64,000 nucleotides of DNA from Solanum dulcamara. Taxonomy: Eukaryota; Streptophyta; Magnoliopsida; Solanales; Solanaceae. A model generated the notes under the pieces. That model was not told where the DNA came from. It made no database searches and worked only from the letters and a program-made list of their open reading frames with translations. The stretch is from positions 54,955,001-55,019,000 of the forward strand of contig NC_077243.1 in NCBI RefSeq assembly GCF_947179165.1, written 5' to 3'. Each line of letters opens with the position of its first letter. The first letter of the stretch is position 1. A program made the translations under genes and the position numbers. Shown piece after piece: positions 42,734 to 54,415 of this stretch.

Positions 42734-45700
42734 GTGTTATATTACCAAGATCGGTTATATATTCCGGATGTAGATGGCCTAAGGAGTTTGATCTTGATGG
42801 AGACACATAATTCTGCATACTCCATTCATCCTGGTTCAACAAAAATATATCGGGACTTGAAAGAGTTGTATTGGTGGGGTATCATGAATAAGGACATAGC
42901 AAGGTTTATGTCGGAATGTCCGAATTGTCAATAAGTGAAGGCCGAACATCAAAGGCCGAGTGGTCTAGCCCAAGATATTAAAATCCCTACGTGGAAATGG
43001 AAAGATGTTAATCTGGATTTTGTAGTGGGTTTGCCTCATACTCGGAAGGGACATGATTCTATTTGGGTGATTGTTGGTAGAATGACTATGTCGGCTCACT
43101 TCCTATCGGTTAGGACTTTCTATAAGGCCGAAGATTATGCCAAGTTGTATAATCGAGAATTGGTGAGGTTGCATGGTGTGCCGTTGTCCATTATTTTGGA
43201 TTGTGGTACCCAATTCACTTCTCACTTTTGGAAATTGTTTCTAAAAGGCCTCGATACTAAGGTAAATTTGAGCACCGCATTCCATCCTTAAACCGATAGG
43301 CAAGCCAAAAGTACAATTCAAATACTAGAGGATATATTGAGGTCTTGTGTGTTGGAGTTTCAAAGAAATTGGGATGATCATCTACCACTCATTGAGTTTG
43401 CCTTTATAATAGTTACCACTTAAGTATTAAGATGGCGCCATTTGAGGCTATGTATGGGAGATGATGTAGATCCCCTATTGGTTGGTTAGAAGTAGGTGAG
43501 ATGAACTTGTTGGGCCCCAACTTGGTAATTGATGCTTTAGAGAAGGATAAGATCATTAGAGAAAGGTTGAAGATGGCTCAAAGTCATCAAAAGTCATATT
43601 TCGACACCAGAAGAAGGGATCGTGAGTTTGATCTGGGTGATTGGGTGTATTTGAAGGTTTCACCCATGAAAGGTGTGGTTTGATTTGGTAAAAAGGGAAA
43701 TTGAGCCCTAGGTATGTAGGGTCGTATAAAATCTTAAGACGTGTGGGCAAAGTTGCTTATGAGTTGGAGTTGCCATTGGAGATAGGCATGGTTATGTCAC
43801 GACCTGACCTAAGGCCTAGTCGTAACACGGCGATCGAAACCCCGAAGGGCTCCAACCAAGCCTCTTGTACATATGATAAGCATACATAAGGTAAATTAAA
43901 AGCGGAAAACATCATAAGAGAGTCTAAACCATGAATAGAAATTGAGGAATGTCATATGACAACATAGACTCAAAACATTTGTCCAACTAGATGCCTCTAC
44001 TCATGCATATGGGTGGGGGATAAGACATTTCCCTAGCTCCCCCTCAATATGAAACATAACAAAAGTCTTTGGAAACAGTAACTAACTCAACAACTAGTCC
44101 CCGATAAATGAGGACTCACCACAACATCGCTGAATAGGGAAACTTAACTAGCCACGTAGATGAGTATGATTCTTCAACCTCAAACCCTATATTATGAGAC
44201 AATGTAGGTAAAAAGTATGCATTAGTACCTTGGAATATACTAAGTATGAGGGAGTGACATGCAACATAAATTATGGAATGCAATGGTCAAGTAAATCACA
44301 TGGTAAGATGAGATAATTAAAGTCATGCGGATAATCATATTGACCAAAGCATTTAAAAGAATAAATTCAAAATCACAACATACTTAAGAGATCATACATA
44401 TGTGGGATAGAAACCATAACCGACAATAAGACCATGTGAGCTATAACATGGAATCCCAATGTTACCCCTACATCGGAGGAAAGGCGGAGACTACTTGCCA
44501 AGGTAGACTCCTACATACCTAAGTGGATCTACTAAGTGGTCGTGTGAACCGGGTACTCACTTCTAGTTCTTAGACTCGGGTACTCACCTCCAAGCCTTGA
44601 TATTTCGGGTACTCACCTCGTATAGATTTGGGTATTCGCCTTTAATCCCTTTGTACCTACGGTGACTCATAGTTATGCGATAAGAGACTTTATATAAGGA
44701 TCCCGTATTTCAAGTTCCCACCTCAAGTGCACATTTGGTGCTAAGTCAAATCCCACGGAATACATTCATAACATAAAATAATAATGACGTATATCATAGT
44801 CATGATCATAGGTTTGAAAATCATAGAATAGCTCATTTTCATAACATAAGTGAAATGCGGGTATTGTCCTTCCACATTACAAATCATACATACATAGACA
44901 TAATTCATACTTTAAAATTAGGGTAAAACTTGGATGCATAATAAATTTGAATGAGATTCATAATAATACCTTTGAAATCATTAAATAAAACGTCTCATAG
45001 AATATAACTTGAAAATTCATGATCATAGCTTATACTTGAAATTAGGGTAAGACATGAGTGCATAATCAATTGACTTGAAAATCATGAAATTGACTTGAAA
45101 ACATGCATGATCATAAACTTTATATTAGCCCATACATAATTTAGATAAATAATATCATTAGAAAGTATAATTGAAAATACTCATAATTTTCATCATGAAC
45201 CCTAGAAATCAAAATGAGAGAATTCATGGGAAAACTCTTCAATTTAATGCAATAACCATTAATTTATATCAAAATAGACTAATGATCATACTTTAAATCA
45301 TAATTCATGCAATAGAAATAGATATCATAAGACCCATAAAAATACCATACTTTAATTTGATAGAAAACCTTAAGAAATTGATTTGGGCTTCATGGATGAA
45401 AGGACCCATGAATCAATACCCACATACCTTAAGTGAGAACACCAATTAATTTAGAAGAACTTGAGAGTTTTGATGGAGAGCTTGAGTGAATTTGCTTGAA
45501 GTCTTCAATGGAGTCCTTGAGAGTCTTTTGTAGAGAAAGAAATATTTGTGTAGATGAATTATAGAAGAATGAATAGAATTAGGGGTTTAGGTTAATTTAT
45601 AGAGTTGAATTAGGTCTTAAAAATATCTGGGTTCATAGCTAACAATTTGGGAAAAGTCTAAAATGCCCTTACTAAAAATCTAACTCCACCAGAAAACCCT

Positions 45701-46236
45701 TGCCAGGTCTGCGATGCGGAGGCAAGCAAGTCCGCGATGCGGACTTATCGCGGACCTTACTAGTTCGCACAGTTCCTTGAGAAATCTATCTTTCAATCTA
45801 CGGGTCCTAAAAATCCACCGAGACTAGTTTCTTACAGGTTTTGACCCCTTGATAGATATTTCGAACACAGATTTTTCAAAAAGATTAAGGATAATACATT
45901 AATTGAGCGGCCTATTCCCAAGGCATTCTTAAGGCACTTGTGAGCATTTTGAGGGGTGTTACAGGTTCACTCGGTGTTCCATGTGTCTATGTTGAGAAAA
46001 TATGTGGGTGATCCTAGTTCCATTGTTCCTTTGAAAGTAGTGAATGTTGAAGAAAACTTGACTTATGAAGAAGTCCTAGTGAAATTTTGGACCGGCAAGT
46101 TAAGAGATTGAGGAACAAAAAAGTTGCATCTGTTAAAGTCCTTTAGAGGAATCAACAAGTTGAAAGTTCTAGGTGGGAAGCAGAAATGGATATGATGAAA
46201 TGTTCCCCTCATATTTTTCATTCTACTCAAGTCTAA
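42734..46236 (+). pseudogene. Element Y integrase and chromodomain-like tail, split by a solo LTR
   Basis: The frame shifts near 42735. The HHCC zinc module (THNSAYSIHPGSTKIYRDLK, CPNCQ) is followed by a stop and the core at 42935-43291: LDFVVGLPHTRKGHDSIWVI (first Asp) and ILDCGTQFTSHFW (second Asp; C replaces the usual R). The last Glu region is broken at 43291-43490. 43501-43794 holds the GPY/F-like module (FDLGDWVYLKVSPMKG, LSPRYVGSYKIL). The solo LTR 43795-45963 interrupts it; the tail resumes HSVFHVSMLRKYV at 45966 and ends near 46236 with chromodomain-like NVEENLTYEEV before a frameshift. Confidence 0.85.
43795..45963 (-). mobile_element. Solo LTR (gypsy type) inside element Y integrase
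   Basis: On the - strand it starts TGTAACACCCCTC at 45963 and ends GGTCGTGACA at 43795. Flanks GGTTA (43790-43794) and GGTTC (45964-45968) form a 5-bp target duplication with one mismatch. Joining the flanks restores the host reading frame (GMV, then HSVFHVS). It contains landmark blocks of the V/Z LTR family (AAGGTATGTGGGTATTGATTCATGGG on the - strand near 45430) and a CGCGGAC-rich stretch at 45700-45760. No internal region or second LTR is present, so intra-element LTR recombination has removed the rest. Confidence 0.9.
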
Positions 46237-46478
46237 GGTACTAAGTTACTCATGCTCAATGTTTAAGACTCCTATGTTTAAGTTTTCTTACGTCCTCATA
46301 TGCATGCATGTTTATGAAGTTAAATTTTGAAGTCATGTTTTATGCTAAGTTTAAAGATCTCGTGTTTTATGCAATGCATGTGTCATTTTTTTCATGTTGG
46401 GTTTCTATTCCTCTTCCCATGTCCTTTCTACGATAATTTAATCTCATTCAAGGATAAATATTTCTAAGGGAGAGATAT
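46237..46478 (+). promoter_or_regulatory. Element Y 3' untranslated region and polypurine tract
   Basis: No gene is seen after the stop near 46236. The purine run AAGGGAGAGA (46467-46475) just before the 3' LTR is the probable polypurine tract that primes plus-strand synthesis. Confidence 0.75.
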
Positions 46479-48731
46479 TGTAAGACCCCATAAGTTGGAA
46501 AGTTGGAACCAAGGAGAAAAGTCTCAAAATTTCAAACTCATATATGTGACCGAATCCCTCTATGGCTCGTAGGGACTTCTACGGCTCATAAGGTTGGTCC
46601 TAAAGTGACCCTTCGATAAGAAAATTGGAATTCCACTCAGGAGAGGATCTATAACCTTCTAGTATGGGTCGTCCTAGAGAAGAAGGGTCGTAGAAACCCC
46701 TCGTAATCTAAGTTCAGAGACCAAGTTTCAAGAAACTCTCAAGGCCAAGTCTAAGAACTTACAGGATGGGTCATAGAAGCTCAGATGGGTCGTAAACACC
46801 AACCATCAAAAAACTTTAGAGACTTGAATTTTTGCAGGTTTTGGGGGACCTACAGGATGAGCCCAAGGAACGGGTCATTTCCATGAGGACGGGATGTATA
46901 CACCAGCCGTTCCTAAACTTTAAAGACTATGTTTAGGCTCTTTTCTCAGGCCTGCAAGATGGGTCATTTTCACGACTCGTCGTTATGACGATGACCCATA
47001 GAAAGGTCCCATAGGGCTAATTTTCTAGATTTAATGAAGGGCAATTGTGTCTTTTCCAAAGTTTGGCTTAGTGAACTTAGACACTTTTATGAAAAAGTCC
47101 ATAGTCTGAAAATACTCTTATCTTAAAGACCCCCTCCTATTCAATTCATTCTCTCAAAACTTCCAAGGCAAAGAACTCACAAGGTCCCTCAAGGTTTCTC
47201 TCCAAACTCAAGCTAGGGTTTCTAATTTCTTTAAGGCTTTTCTTCAATTCTTAGTGAATTCAAGCAAGGTATGTGGATTTTCATCCATGGTTTCTTCCAC
47301 CCATGGAGCCCAAATATTTTCTCAACTTGATATTTTAAATTTTAAATGGTGAATTCTTATAGGCTTTTACATGATGATTCCAAATTCATATATTATGCTA
47401 TATTTGAAGTTTATTTACTTAAATTGATATATATTGACTTTACATTTCATGAAATGACTAATTTTGTTAGGGTTCTTATATGAGGGCTTGAAAGGTAGTT
47501 TTAAAGTATATATAGTGTGTTGTTTTAAGATGTTTCATATGATGCATTTTCATCACTCTCATGCATTAAATGTATTTCAAAGTTTTAAGAAATGAACCCA
47601 CCCATTCTTCTTATGTTAAAATGAAGTTGAATTGAAAGTTTTGAATCCAAATAAAAGTTTATGAAGCAAATGCCTATGTTTAAGGGGGTCTTGTAAAATG
47701 ATTGAACGATGATGAAAAGGATTTTTAGCCGAAGAAAGGATTCAATATGAAAGGATAATTCTCACATATTTGAATCAAATGAAATATTTTAATGAGCTAT
47801 TCCATCGATGATGATTTGATGTCTATTATATAATGCTTATGTTAATACGATATTTAAATGTTACTCTATGGGATTGACCTAGCATCGAATGTAGCGTGTA
47901 TATGGAAACTCGACATAAGGGGTCCTTAAATAAAGTCTCATATTGCATTAACTATGCGCCAACATAGGAGCCCTTGTAGACCATTTAGTGGATCCACAAT
48001 TAGCCCTTAAAGTCAAAGTTAAAGAAATTATTTAAGTTGATGGAGTTCTACCCGGCAAGTAGTCTCCCTGTGCCAACGTAAGGGGTTATGTTGGATACAA
48101 TGTAATAACTCGCATGGTCTTAAATGTCGGTTAAGGTCGCTTCCCACAAAATGAATATTTTAAGGATTCATATGATGATTTCTCATGCATGCATTCACTT
48201 ATGCATATTGCCTATATATGTCTCTCCCTTATGTTCTTCATTTCATAGTACATTCACATACTTAGTACATTCAAAGTACTAACACATACTTTTGCCTACA
48301 TGATATCACCATGTAGGACAGGCGTAGCTCCACACTCTCCTTCTAGTGGCTACGTTGAGCATTGAAGGCTACTACTTTGATGAGTTACCATGTTCTGGGA
48401 ATGACACTCCTTTATTATCTAGCTTATTTTATATTTATACACTTAAATTAAGTTTGGTATTTTGACTTAATCTTGAGGGTGAGCTAGGGACATGTCTTAG
48501 CCCCCACTAAGTCTTAATGTAGAAGGTATTGTTGGATATAATAAAGGATGTTATGTTGTATATGACTTGTATTAATGTGAATCCCCTTAGTCCCCATATC
48601 CCTTATGTTTCTTCTCGGTTTGTTTATCATTACCCATGAGATTATTAATGAATGCTAAGAGGCTTGGGTGAGGTACCTCCAGGTGTCTCACTCATCGTGT
48701 CATGCCTAGGCCCTAGGCTCGGGTCGTGGAA
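46479..48731 (+). repeat. Element Y 3' LTR
   Basis: Starts TGTAAGACCCCATAAG and is colinear with the 5' LTR; it ends GGGTCGTGGAA at 48731. Scattered substitutions and small indels against the 5' LTR are obvious to the eye, so the insertion is not recent. Non-coding. Confidence 0.88.
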
Positions 48732-49094
48732 AATTGACTCCCCTAAGACTCTTATGTAGGGTGAGGACCACGATGGTGACCAAGACCCTTGGTGTCCTCT
48801 ATGGAAGTTACTCCTCTAACCCAATCCAAGCCCTTCTCACCATGAGGCATAGTGGCCCTTCTTTGTAGGTGCTCAATTCAGTTAAGTTAGGGTGCTTTGG
48901 TTTTTTCCCTATTGACTCATTAATGAATGTGGATGGTTTTGGGGTTTATTCTATCTTATTAACTACCCTAAGCCCTCCTAACTCTCTCATTCTTACCGTA
49001 ACACCCAAATACCAAAATTTTCTCTCTAAAGTTCTCTCTTAAGTGTCTTATTCTCTCTCAAACAAATTCCAAGAGAAAAATCAAGGTCAAGTCT
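48732..49094 (+). repeat. Element Z 5' LTR, part 2
   Basis: The piece between elements Y and W. It includes a palindromic-looking GACCACGATGGTGACCAAGACCC stretch and CTCTCT-rich DNA (49020-49070) typical of the transcribed part of these LTRs. AGTCT at its end (49090-49094) is one half of W's target duplication. No gene. Confidence 0.65.
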
Positions 49095-50514
49095 TATAAC
49101 AACCTAGCTTGTCGTTAATAAAAATATATGTGGTAATGGTATATAAACCTCATTCATCATAAGACTAGGATCAATTCCTTATTATGTGAGTGCATTAGTT
49201 GTGAATTAAGGTCATACAATGTCCCTATCTCAAAGTAAAGTTGAAAGTGTCTTTCTAATTTAGTTTTTGACTTGAGTTTAAACTAGGATCAACTTCAAAT
49301 GACCATATCTTTTGACCTTTAATGCATTAGGTGTTCCGTAACCTATGAAATTAAAGGTTTATGAGTATTCTTTCCTATGCCACTAAGTTTTCCTAAGTTG
49401 GAGTTTGAAGTAAAAAAGTTGTATCCATTTTATCAAGAATTGTCTGTGCTTGGCCGCTGTAGAGGGATTAGACCGCCAGAGCAGGATTTGATGGGATAAA
49501 TTCAAAAATTGGTGTTTTTTATTATCTCTTTCTTTCTTTAACTGCCAAAATAGATGTGGGTTACCCTAGAAACACCCAAAGAGCTACTCTACACTTGGAG
49601 AGAAGGGAAGAAAGAAATTTTAGCATAAGAAAGGCTACAACTCAAGGATTTCAGGCTTGTCTCCATAGTTTTTCCCTTCAGAAGTCAAGGATCGTGCTTT
49701 AATCCTTCGAAAACTACTTATCGCCCAGGTAGGCTATTTTTTGTCAATTGAGTAGTTATAAATTTATTCCCATTGCTTAATATAATGAAAATTGATGCGA
49801 GATTTCATGCCTACGCCTTCGAGCACGGAGTCTGGATGGTTAAATGATTGTCAATTATTGCTTTGAGTGGGAATGTATGATGTGGGTTATGACTATTATG
49901 TGACTAGTGTTAAAGGTCAAATCTTTGATTGTTAATATTGGTGAAACTGTTTAGAAGGCGAATGACTCTTGTGAGATTAAGTATAGACAATAGCTAGGTC
50001 ATTACAAAATCATGAGGCTTGGGGATTAGGGGATATTGATGTATATAGAGGGATGTATTTATATAGGTAATTGTGTGTGTTCATGTTGATTATTTCCTAT
50101 GAATTACCTGAGTAATGTGAATCATGGAATAAAGGGAAAATGTGAATGACTTAGTATTGATAGATCTCATGCCATGAAACTATTTGATCACCTATGGCTA
50201 TAAGTTATAGTTTAGTCTATATCATAAAGAGACTCTTAATAGTGATAGAGTAATATTGTGATGTTTACCATACATTTAATTATTGTGGTTGAGTGATTGA
50301 TATGTTATTGTGATTGAGTGATTGATATGTTATTGTGATTGGTCTACAATTCCAAGATCGTAAAATCCATAATCTTAAACTTTCTCTCCCAAAAGTGATG
50401 CAATGAATAAAGAAGGCTTGTTGAAATATTATTAATGAAAGGAAGGATAGAATAAAACTAATAAAATGACTATTTGTGAATAATTGCACTTGTAGACTAT
50501 GGTTGTGATATTGG

Positions 50515-50640
50515 ATCGGATGTCATATTTCGACACATATATTAGATCGGGTGTCACATTCCAACACATATATAGGATTGGGTATCATGTTCCAACATAT
50601 ATATTGGATCAGTATCATGTTCCGACACATATATAGTTTA
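50515..50640. repeat. Tandem repeat of about 35 bp, four copies
   Basis: Units run (T)GGATCGG.TGTCA.(A/G)TTCC(A/G)ACACATATAT. In the other LTR the same site (about 55897-56000) has three units, so one unit was gained or lost after insertion. Confidence 0.85.
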
Positions 50641-51758
50641 GGTATGGGTTCCATGAGAGAAATATTATGTGTCTATCATTTGTGAATTGATCTTGACTAT
50701 ATGGATGATAATAGAGAAACTAAACCCGATAATAATTGAGCATGCCCATTCTGTGTAATAATTGATATGAAAGAATTGAAGCTCCAAATGTTTTCATGTT
50801 GACTGTTGTATTTGAGATTTACACTATGAAACTTTATATTTCTCTTAAAATGGTAAATGGATAATGTGCTTCTGTATATGCCTGTTCAAATTAGATTATG
50901 GTGGCAAAATGCAATCGTATCATAGGTATAAGGTCATGGGTAAACAAATGGAGAGTATTTAATATGTAGTTCAGTAAGATCAGTGACTTGGAGTCGAATA
51001 TTGATGGTTTTATGTTGGTACATGTGAAAAAAGAGGGATTGGGAGAGAATTCAGTGATTCTATCTCTGGGCAAGCTTCCCAAGTAGGAAGAATCCCGCTA
51101 TGGCGAGGCTACTAGACCGGGTTAGTCCCACCATAGTAGGTTAGTATATTTAGAAGAGAAACCTTAGTCCACCTTAATATTTCCCTCCTACAAGTGAGAT
51201 ATTAATTATTCTAAGGTCATATGCTGGTGCAAAAGTTTAAGAAAAATAGACTGATTAGACAATGTTAATGAGCCCGTAGTTCAAAAAATCATTTATGTGA
51301 TAAAAGGGCAAGGACTTGATCTGATGCAGAGTTGGTAGTAGACCAACTAGAAGGAATGAGAGTTAGACTTGAACGACTTTAATGAGGTTAATGGTAATGA
51401 TAAGAGTTTGTGCATAAAGATTAGGCGAGTGTATTTCCTTAAGAACATGATTTCTTCTTATTGATTTTTTTATATTATGCGGTGGGTATCGAGTTGACCG
51501 ATGATGCCTACCAATACATATTATTTGTATAGATACTACTCTTGTTATACCACTTGGCATAGTCTAGTTGTAGGGTCTGTAATATTTCTTAGTTGAAAAC
51601 GAGGATGATTCTCCAGCATCTTCTACTCTTTCTTCCTTATAGTGGGAGTTGTGTCATTATTTTATTGTATATTGTATCTTTAGAAGCTCTTGTATCTGTT
51701 TAGACTAGTATACTTGGGGTGTTAAATTATTCCATGTAATAAACCTTGGAGTTTTTAA

Positions 51759-51762
<4 letters not shown>

Positions 51763-51798
<36 letters not shown>
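51763..51798. repeat. (AT)n microsatellite
   Basis: About 36 bp of AT. It is absent from the second LTR (near 57115), where only AATATATG occurs. Confidence 0.97.
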
Positions 51799-51800
<2 letters not shown>

Positions 51801-52339
51801 CATAAGTCTTTACTACCATTGATTGTTTTTTTCTTAAACTTCTGTATGATATTTATATTTATGGAATTGAGGGCTCTCCTACTTAGGTGTTAGATTTGAT
51901 GTCCACATGTCCCGATGGGTTGGGTCGTGACAAATTTATATCAGAGCCCAATTTACTGGTCTTCCAGTACAAGAATAAGTGTGAAATAGACTCCTGTGGA
52001 TTGATGTGTTGACGTTCACATCTAATCTTCTAGAAACTATGAAGCATTTTAGGAAGTCGTCCCATATATTCTCATTTTTCTTGTGGTTTATCACTTATGG
52101 TATGGGTTGAGTCCAATTGGTATCTCTGAATTCCAATTGATATCTCAATAAAGTAAAATTGATGTCGTTGTCCCGACTGAAGGTACACAAGCAAGAGAAA
52201 TTTTAACTAAGAAATTTTCAATTGGTATCTGACCTTAGAGGCTGAGTAAATACATGGATGATCAACTAATGGTTATCAATGACGTGAATTAAGTTGATAA
52301 CTTTGACTTGCTTGTGTGATGTAGTTTGAAATTATGGTT

Positions 52340-52530
52340 ATATGCATAGTGATGTCTTTTATAACCGTAGAGTATGAAGTGTAATTGCCTAAATGATATA
52401 ATGTGATAATGTGCATAATGTTGCCTAGATAACTGTTGGTGTGTGAAGAGTACTTGCCTAAAAGATATGATGATATTATGTGCATAGTATTGCCTGAAAT
52501 ATCTACCAATGTGCAAAGTGTACTTGCATA
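52340..52530. repeat. Tandem repeat of about 73 bp, two to three copies
   Basis: Blocks of TGTG.AAGTGTA.TTGCCTAAATGATAT..TG.GATAATGTGCATA.TGTTGCCT recur with offsets of about 70-75 bp at 52370, 52440 and 52510. Diverged. Confidence 0.65.
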
Positions 52531-53029
52531 AATGCTTGAAATTATGTGAGATAAGATTATCTGGGTTTCGTAAACCCGTGGCCAGAAAAAGAGTCATGAT
52601 TTGGTAATGATCAATGGTCTAATGATAAACCACAATGTGAATAATGAATGAATCTATGATGTGTTATATGATATACTTGTGCTAGGAAATTAAACTCTTA
52701 ATTATTTATGGACTTACCGATCGTGAAGATGGTAAAGGAAAGGAATGATTTGGGACTGTAGAGTAACTTTGATTTTAGGAGTCGGGATTGGTTAGGAACT
52801 ATGTGAGAAAAGGGCTATTGTTGCATAATAGCAGAATTTGTTGTTATGAAAGATTCCCTTAACATGTTTCATAACTGGTTTGAAATATTATGATATTGGG
52901 TGCTGGTTTATGCCTTTCTTGGTTTGATTTTGGAATTAGGTTAAAGGCCTTAATGCGATGTCATGTGTTTATTAAGTCAAGACTTGAGACTGTGAAATCA
53001 GGCTATGTTGTATGTGTGATCATGATTGT

Positions 53030-53240
53030 TTTAACTATTGGATTTAGTTTATGGGGACTCAATGCTTTAGTTATTGCTAAATTATGTTTATTTTTTCATA
53101 ATTATTTTGACTAATGGATTGAGTTTATGGGGACTCAATACTTTAGTTATTACTAAGTTGTATTTTTATTTATCGTAATTATTTTAACTATAGGATTGAG
53201 TTTATGGGAACTCAATGCTTTAGTTGTTTCTAAATTGGTG
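53030..53240. repeat. Tandem repeat of about 78 bp, three copies
   Basis: The block TTTTAACTATTGGAT.TAGTTTATGGGGACTCAATGCTTTAGTTATTGCTAA occurs three times with an offset of roughly 77 bp (53030, 53107, 53184). Sequence similarity is high between units. Confidence 0.85.
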
Positions 53241-53711
53241 CCCCTATTTATCATGATGTTATTGGTTTAAGTTGGGTTGATGAACAGATCCCTATAGTAT
53301 GCATGTTTGTTTATGCTAAGATAGTGGGGAAAATTCTTTAAGTGTGTGACTGGTCATTGTTGTTTAGTATTTTTAGAGCCTTGTTGATAATGGGCGTAAA
53401 GGTTATTGATTAGATGTGGTTAATATTTTTGGTTTGAGATGATGGGTTATGTATTCATATGAGTTGACTTTAATAAATGAATGGGGTTAATAAAAATCTC
53501 TTTATTCCTACGAACAGAATCATTCCATTATTACAATGTGTTGCTATGATTGTGATTGAATAGTATGAAGTGCTTGATATGGACATTGATGTGAATTTTA
53601 GGATAAACCTTAATCGTCCCATTGTGATTGTGAATTGCTTGAACTTGTGGTTTCCTCATTATTGTGTGAACATACCAAATTGTATTTTGTTTTTGGACAC
53701 TGTAATGAGAT

Positions 53712-53925
53712 GGAGAGTGTAACGCCAAGGTGATTTCAGGCGATAATATAATGCCGAGGTCATTTTCGGCGAGAGTGTGATGCAAAGTTCATTTCCAACG
53801 AGAGTGTGATGTAGAGGTCATTTTCGGTGAGAGTGTGATACTAAGGTCATTGCTAGTGACAGTGTGTTGCTTAGGTCATTTCTAGCAAGAGTGTGATGTT
53901 GAGGTAACTACCGGCGAATATGACT
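53712..53925. repeat. 29-bp tandem repeat array, about seven copies
   Basis: GAGAGTGTGAT starts at 53771, 53800 and 53829, with a related GACAGTGTG at 53858: a constant 29-bp period. The unit is about GAGAGTGTGATGCNNAGGTCATTTNCGGC. CGGC/GGCG spots give the units a higher GC than the surroundings. Confidence 0.9.
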
Positions 53926-54415
53926 GATGCTTGATTATTGATTGTGAATAAGCATCCTTGTATACTTATTTGTGGTGTATTGATTCTTGTGTTTGATTCA
54001 TGAGATATTGTGGTTACTACCCTTTGAGTGGGGTGATGAGCTCATTATAGCATTTGTTAGGGTGTAAGTGCCCAAGTAAAGTTCCCCCTAGTATGAGAGT
54101 TGGCAAGATTTCAATGAAATTTTTGAATCATGTGATTTAAAGATATTTGGTGTCTCGAGGTGTAGCATTTGAGAAAATTAAGGCAGTATCATGATATGTG
54201 AGGGACATAGTATCCCATAGAAACTTTCGGAATAAATGTTTGGTTAGTAGAACTTTGAATATAAGGTTTATCATAAAAGGGGTTAGTGTAGGATGTGATT
54301 TTGCCTAAGTGGTAAAAGTTTCTTATCATTGGTTTTTGAAAAACTCTTAAATCGGCTCATGCCCTTTCCTACGAGTTATTGTTTGGGGACGAACGAGGGG
54401 TAAATTAGTATCTAT

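Larger units (their letters stand above)
37055..48731 (+). mobile_element. Element Y: Ty3/gypsy chromovirus with gag-pol, containing a solo LTR
   Basis: LTRs at 37055-39301 and 46479-48731; primer site at 39304-39315; gag, protease, RT, RNase H, integrase and chromodomain-like tail in order on the + strand. The flanking five bases are ATTTG (left) and AATTG (right), a target duplication with one mismatch. It sits inside the 5' LTR of element Z. A foreign solo LTR of 2169 bp interrupts the integrase tail. Stops and at least four frameshifts make it defective. Confidence 0.9.
49095..51932 (+). repeat. Element W 5' LTR
   Basis: Ends GGGTCGTGACA at 51932. It contains a four-copy tandem repeat of about 35 bp (50515-50640), a duplicated 28-bp block at 50285-50340 (GATTGAGTGATTGATATGTTATT) not duplicated in the other LTR, and an AT microsatellite at 51763-51798. 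The short open frames (50280-50489, 50891-51082) are not credible. Confidence 0.88.
51933..54415 (+). other. Element W internal region, no gag-pol, tandem arrays
   Basis: Primer site at 51936-51947, then no coding frame above about 85 codons on either strand and no recognisable retroviral motif. Three families of short tandem repeats fill much of it (52340-52530, 53030-53240, 53712-53925). Purine-rich GGGGACGAACGAGGGG (about 54385) near the end may be the polypurine tract. Confidence 0.75.

Noticed and set aside
53531..53785. - strand 84-codon frame in element W as a gene
   Set aside because: It overlaps the 29-bp tandem array and has no recognisable domain.
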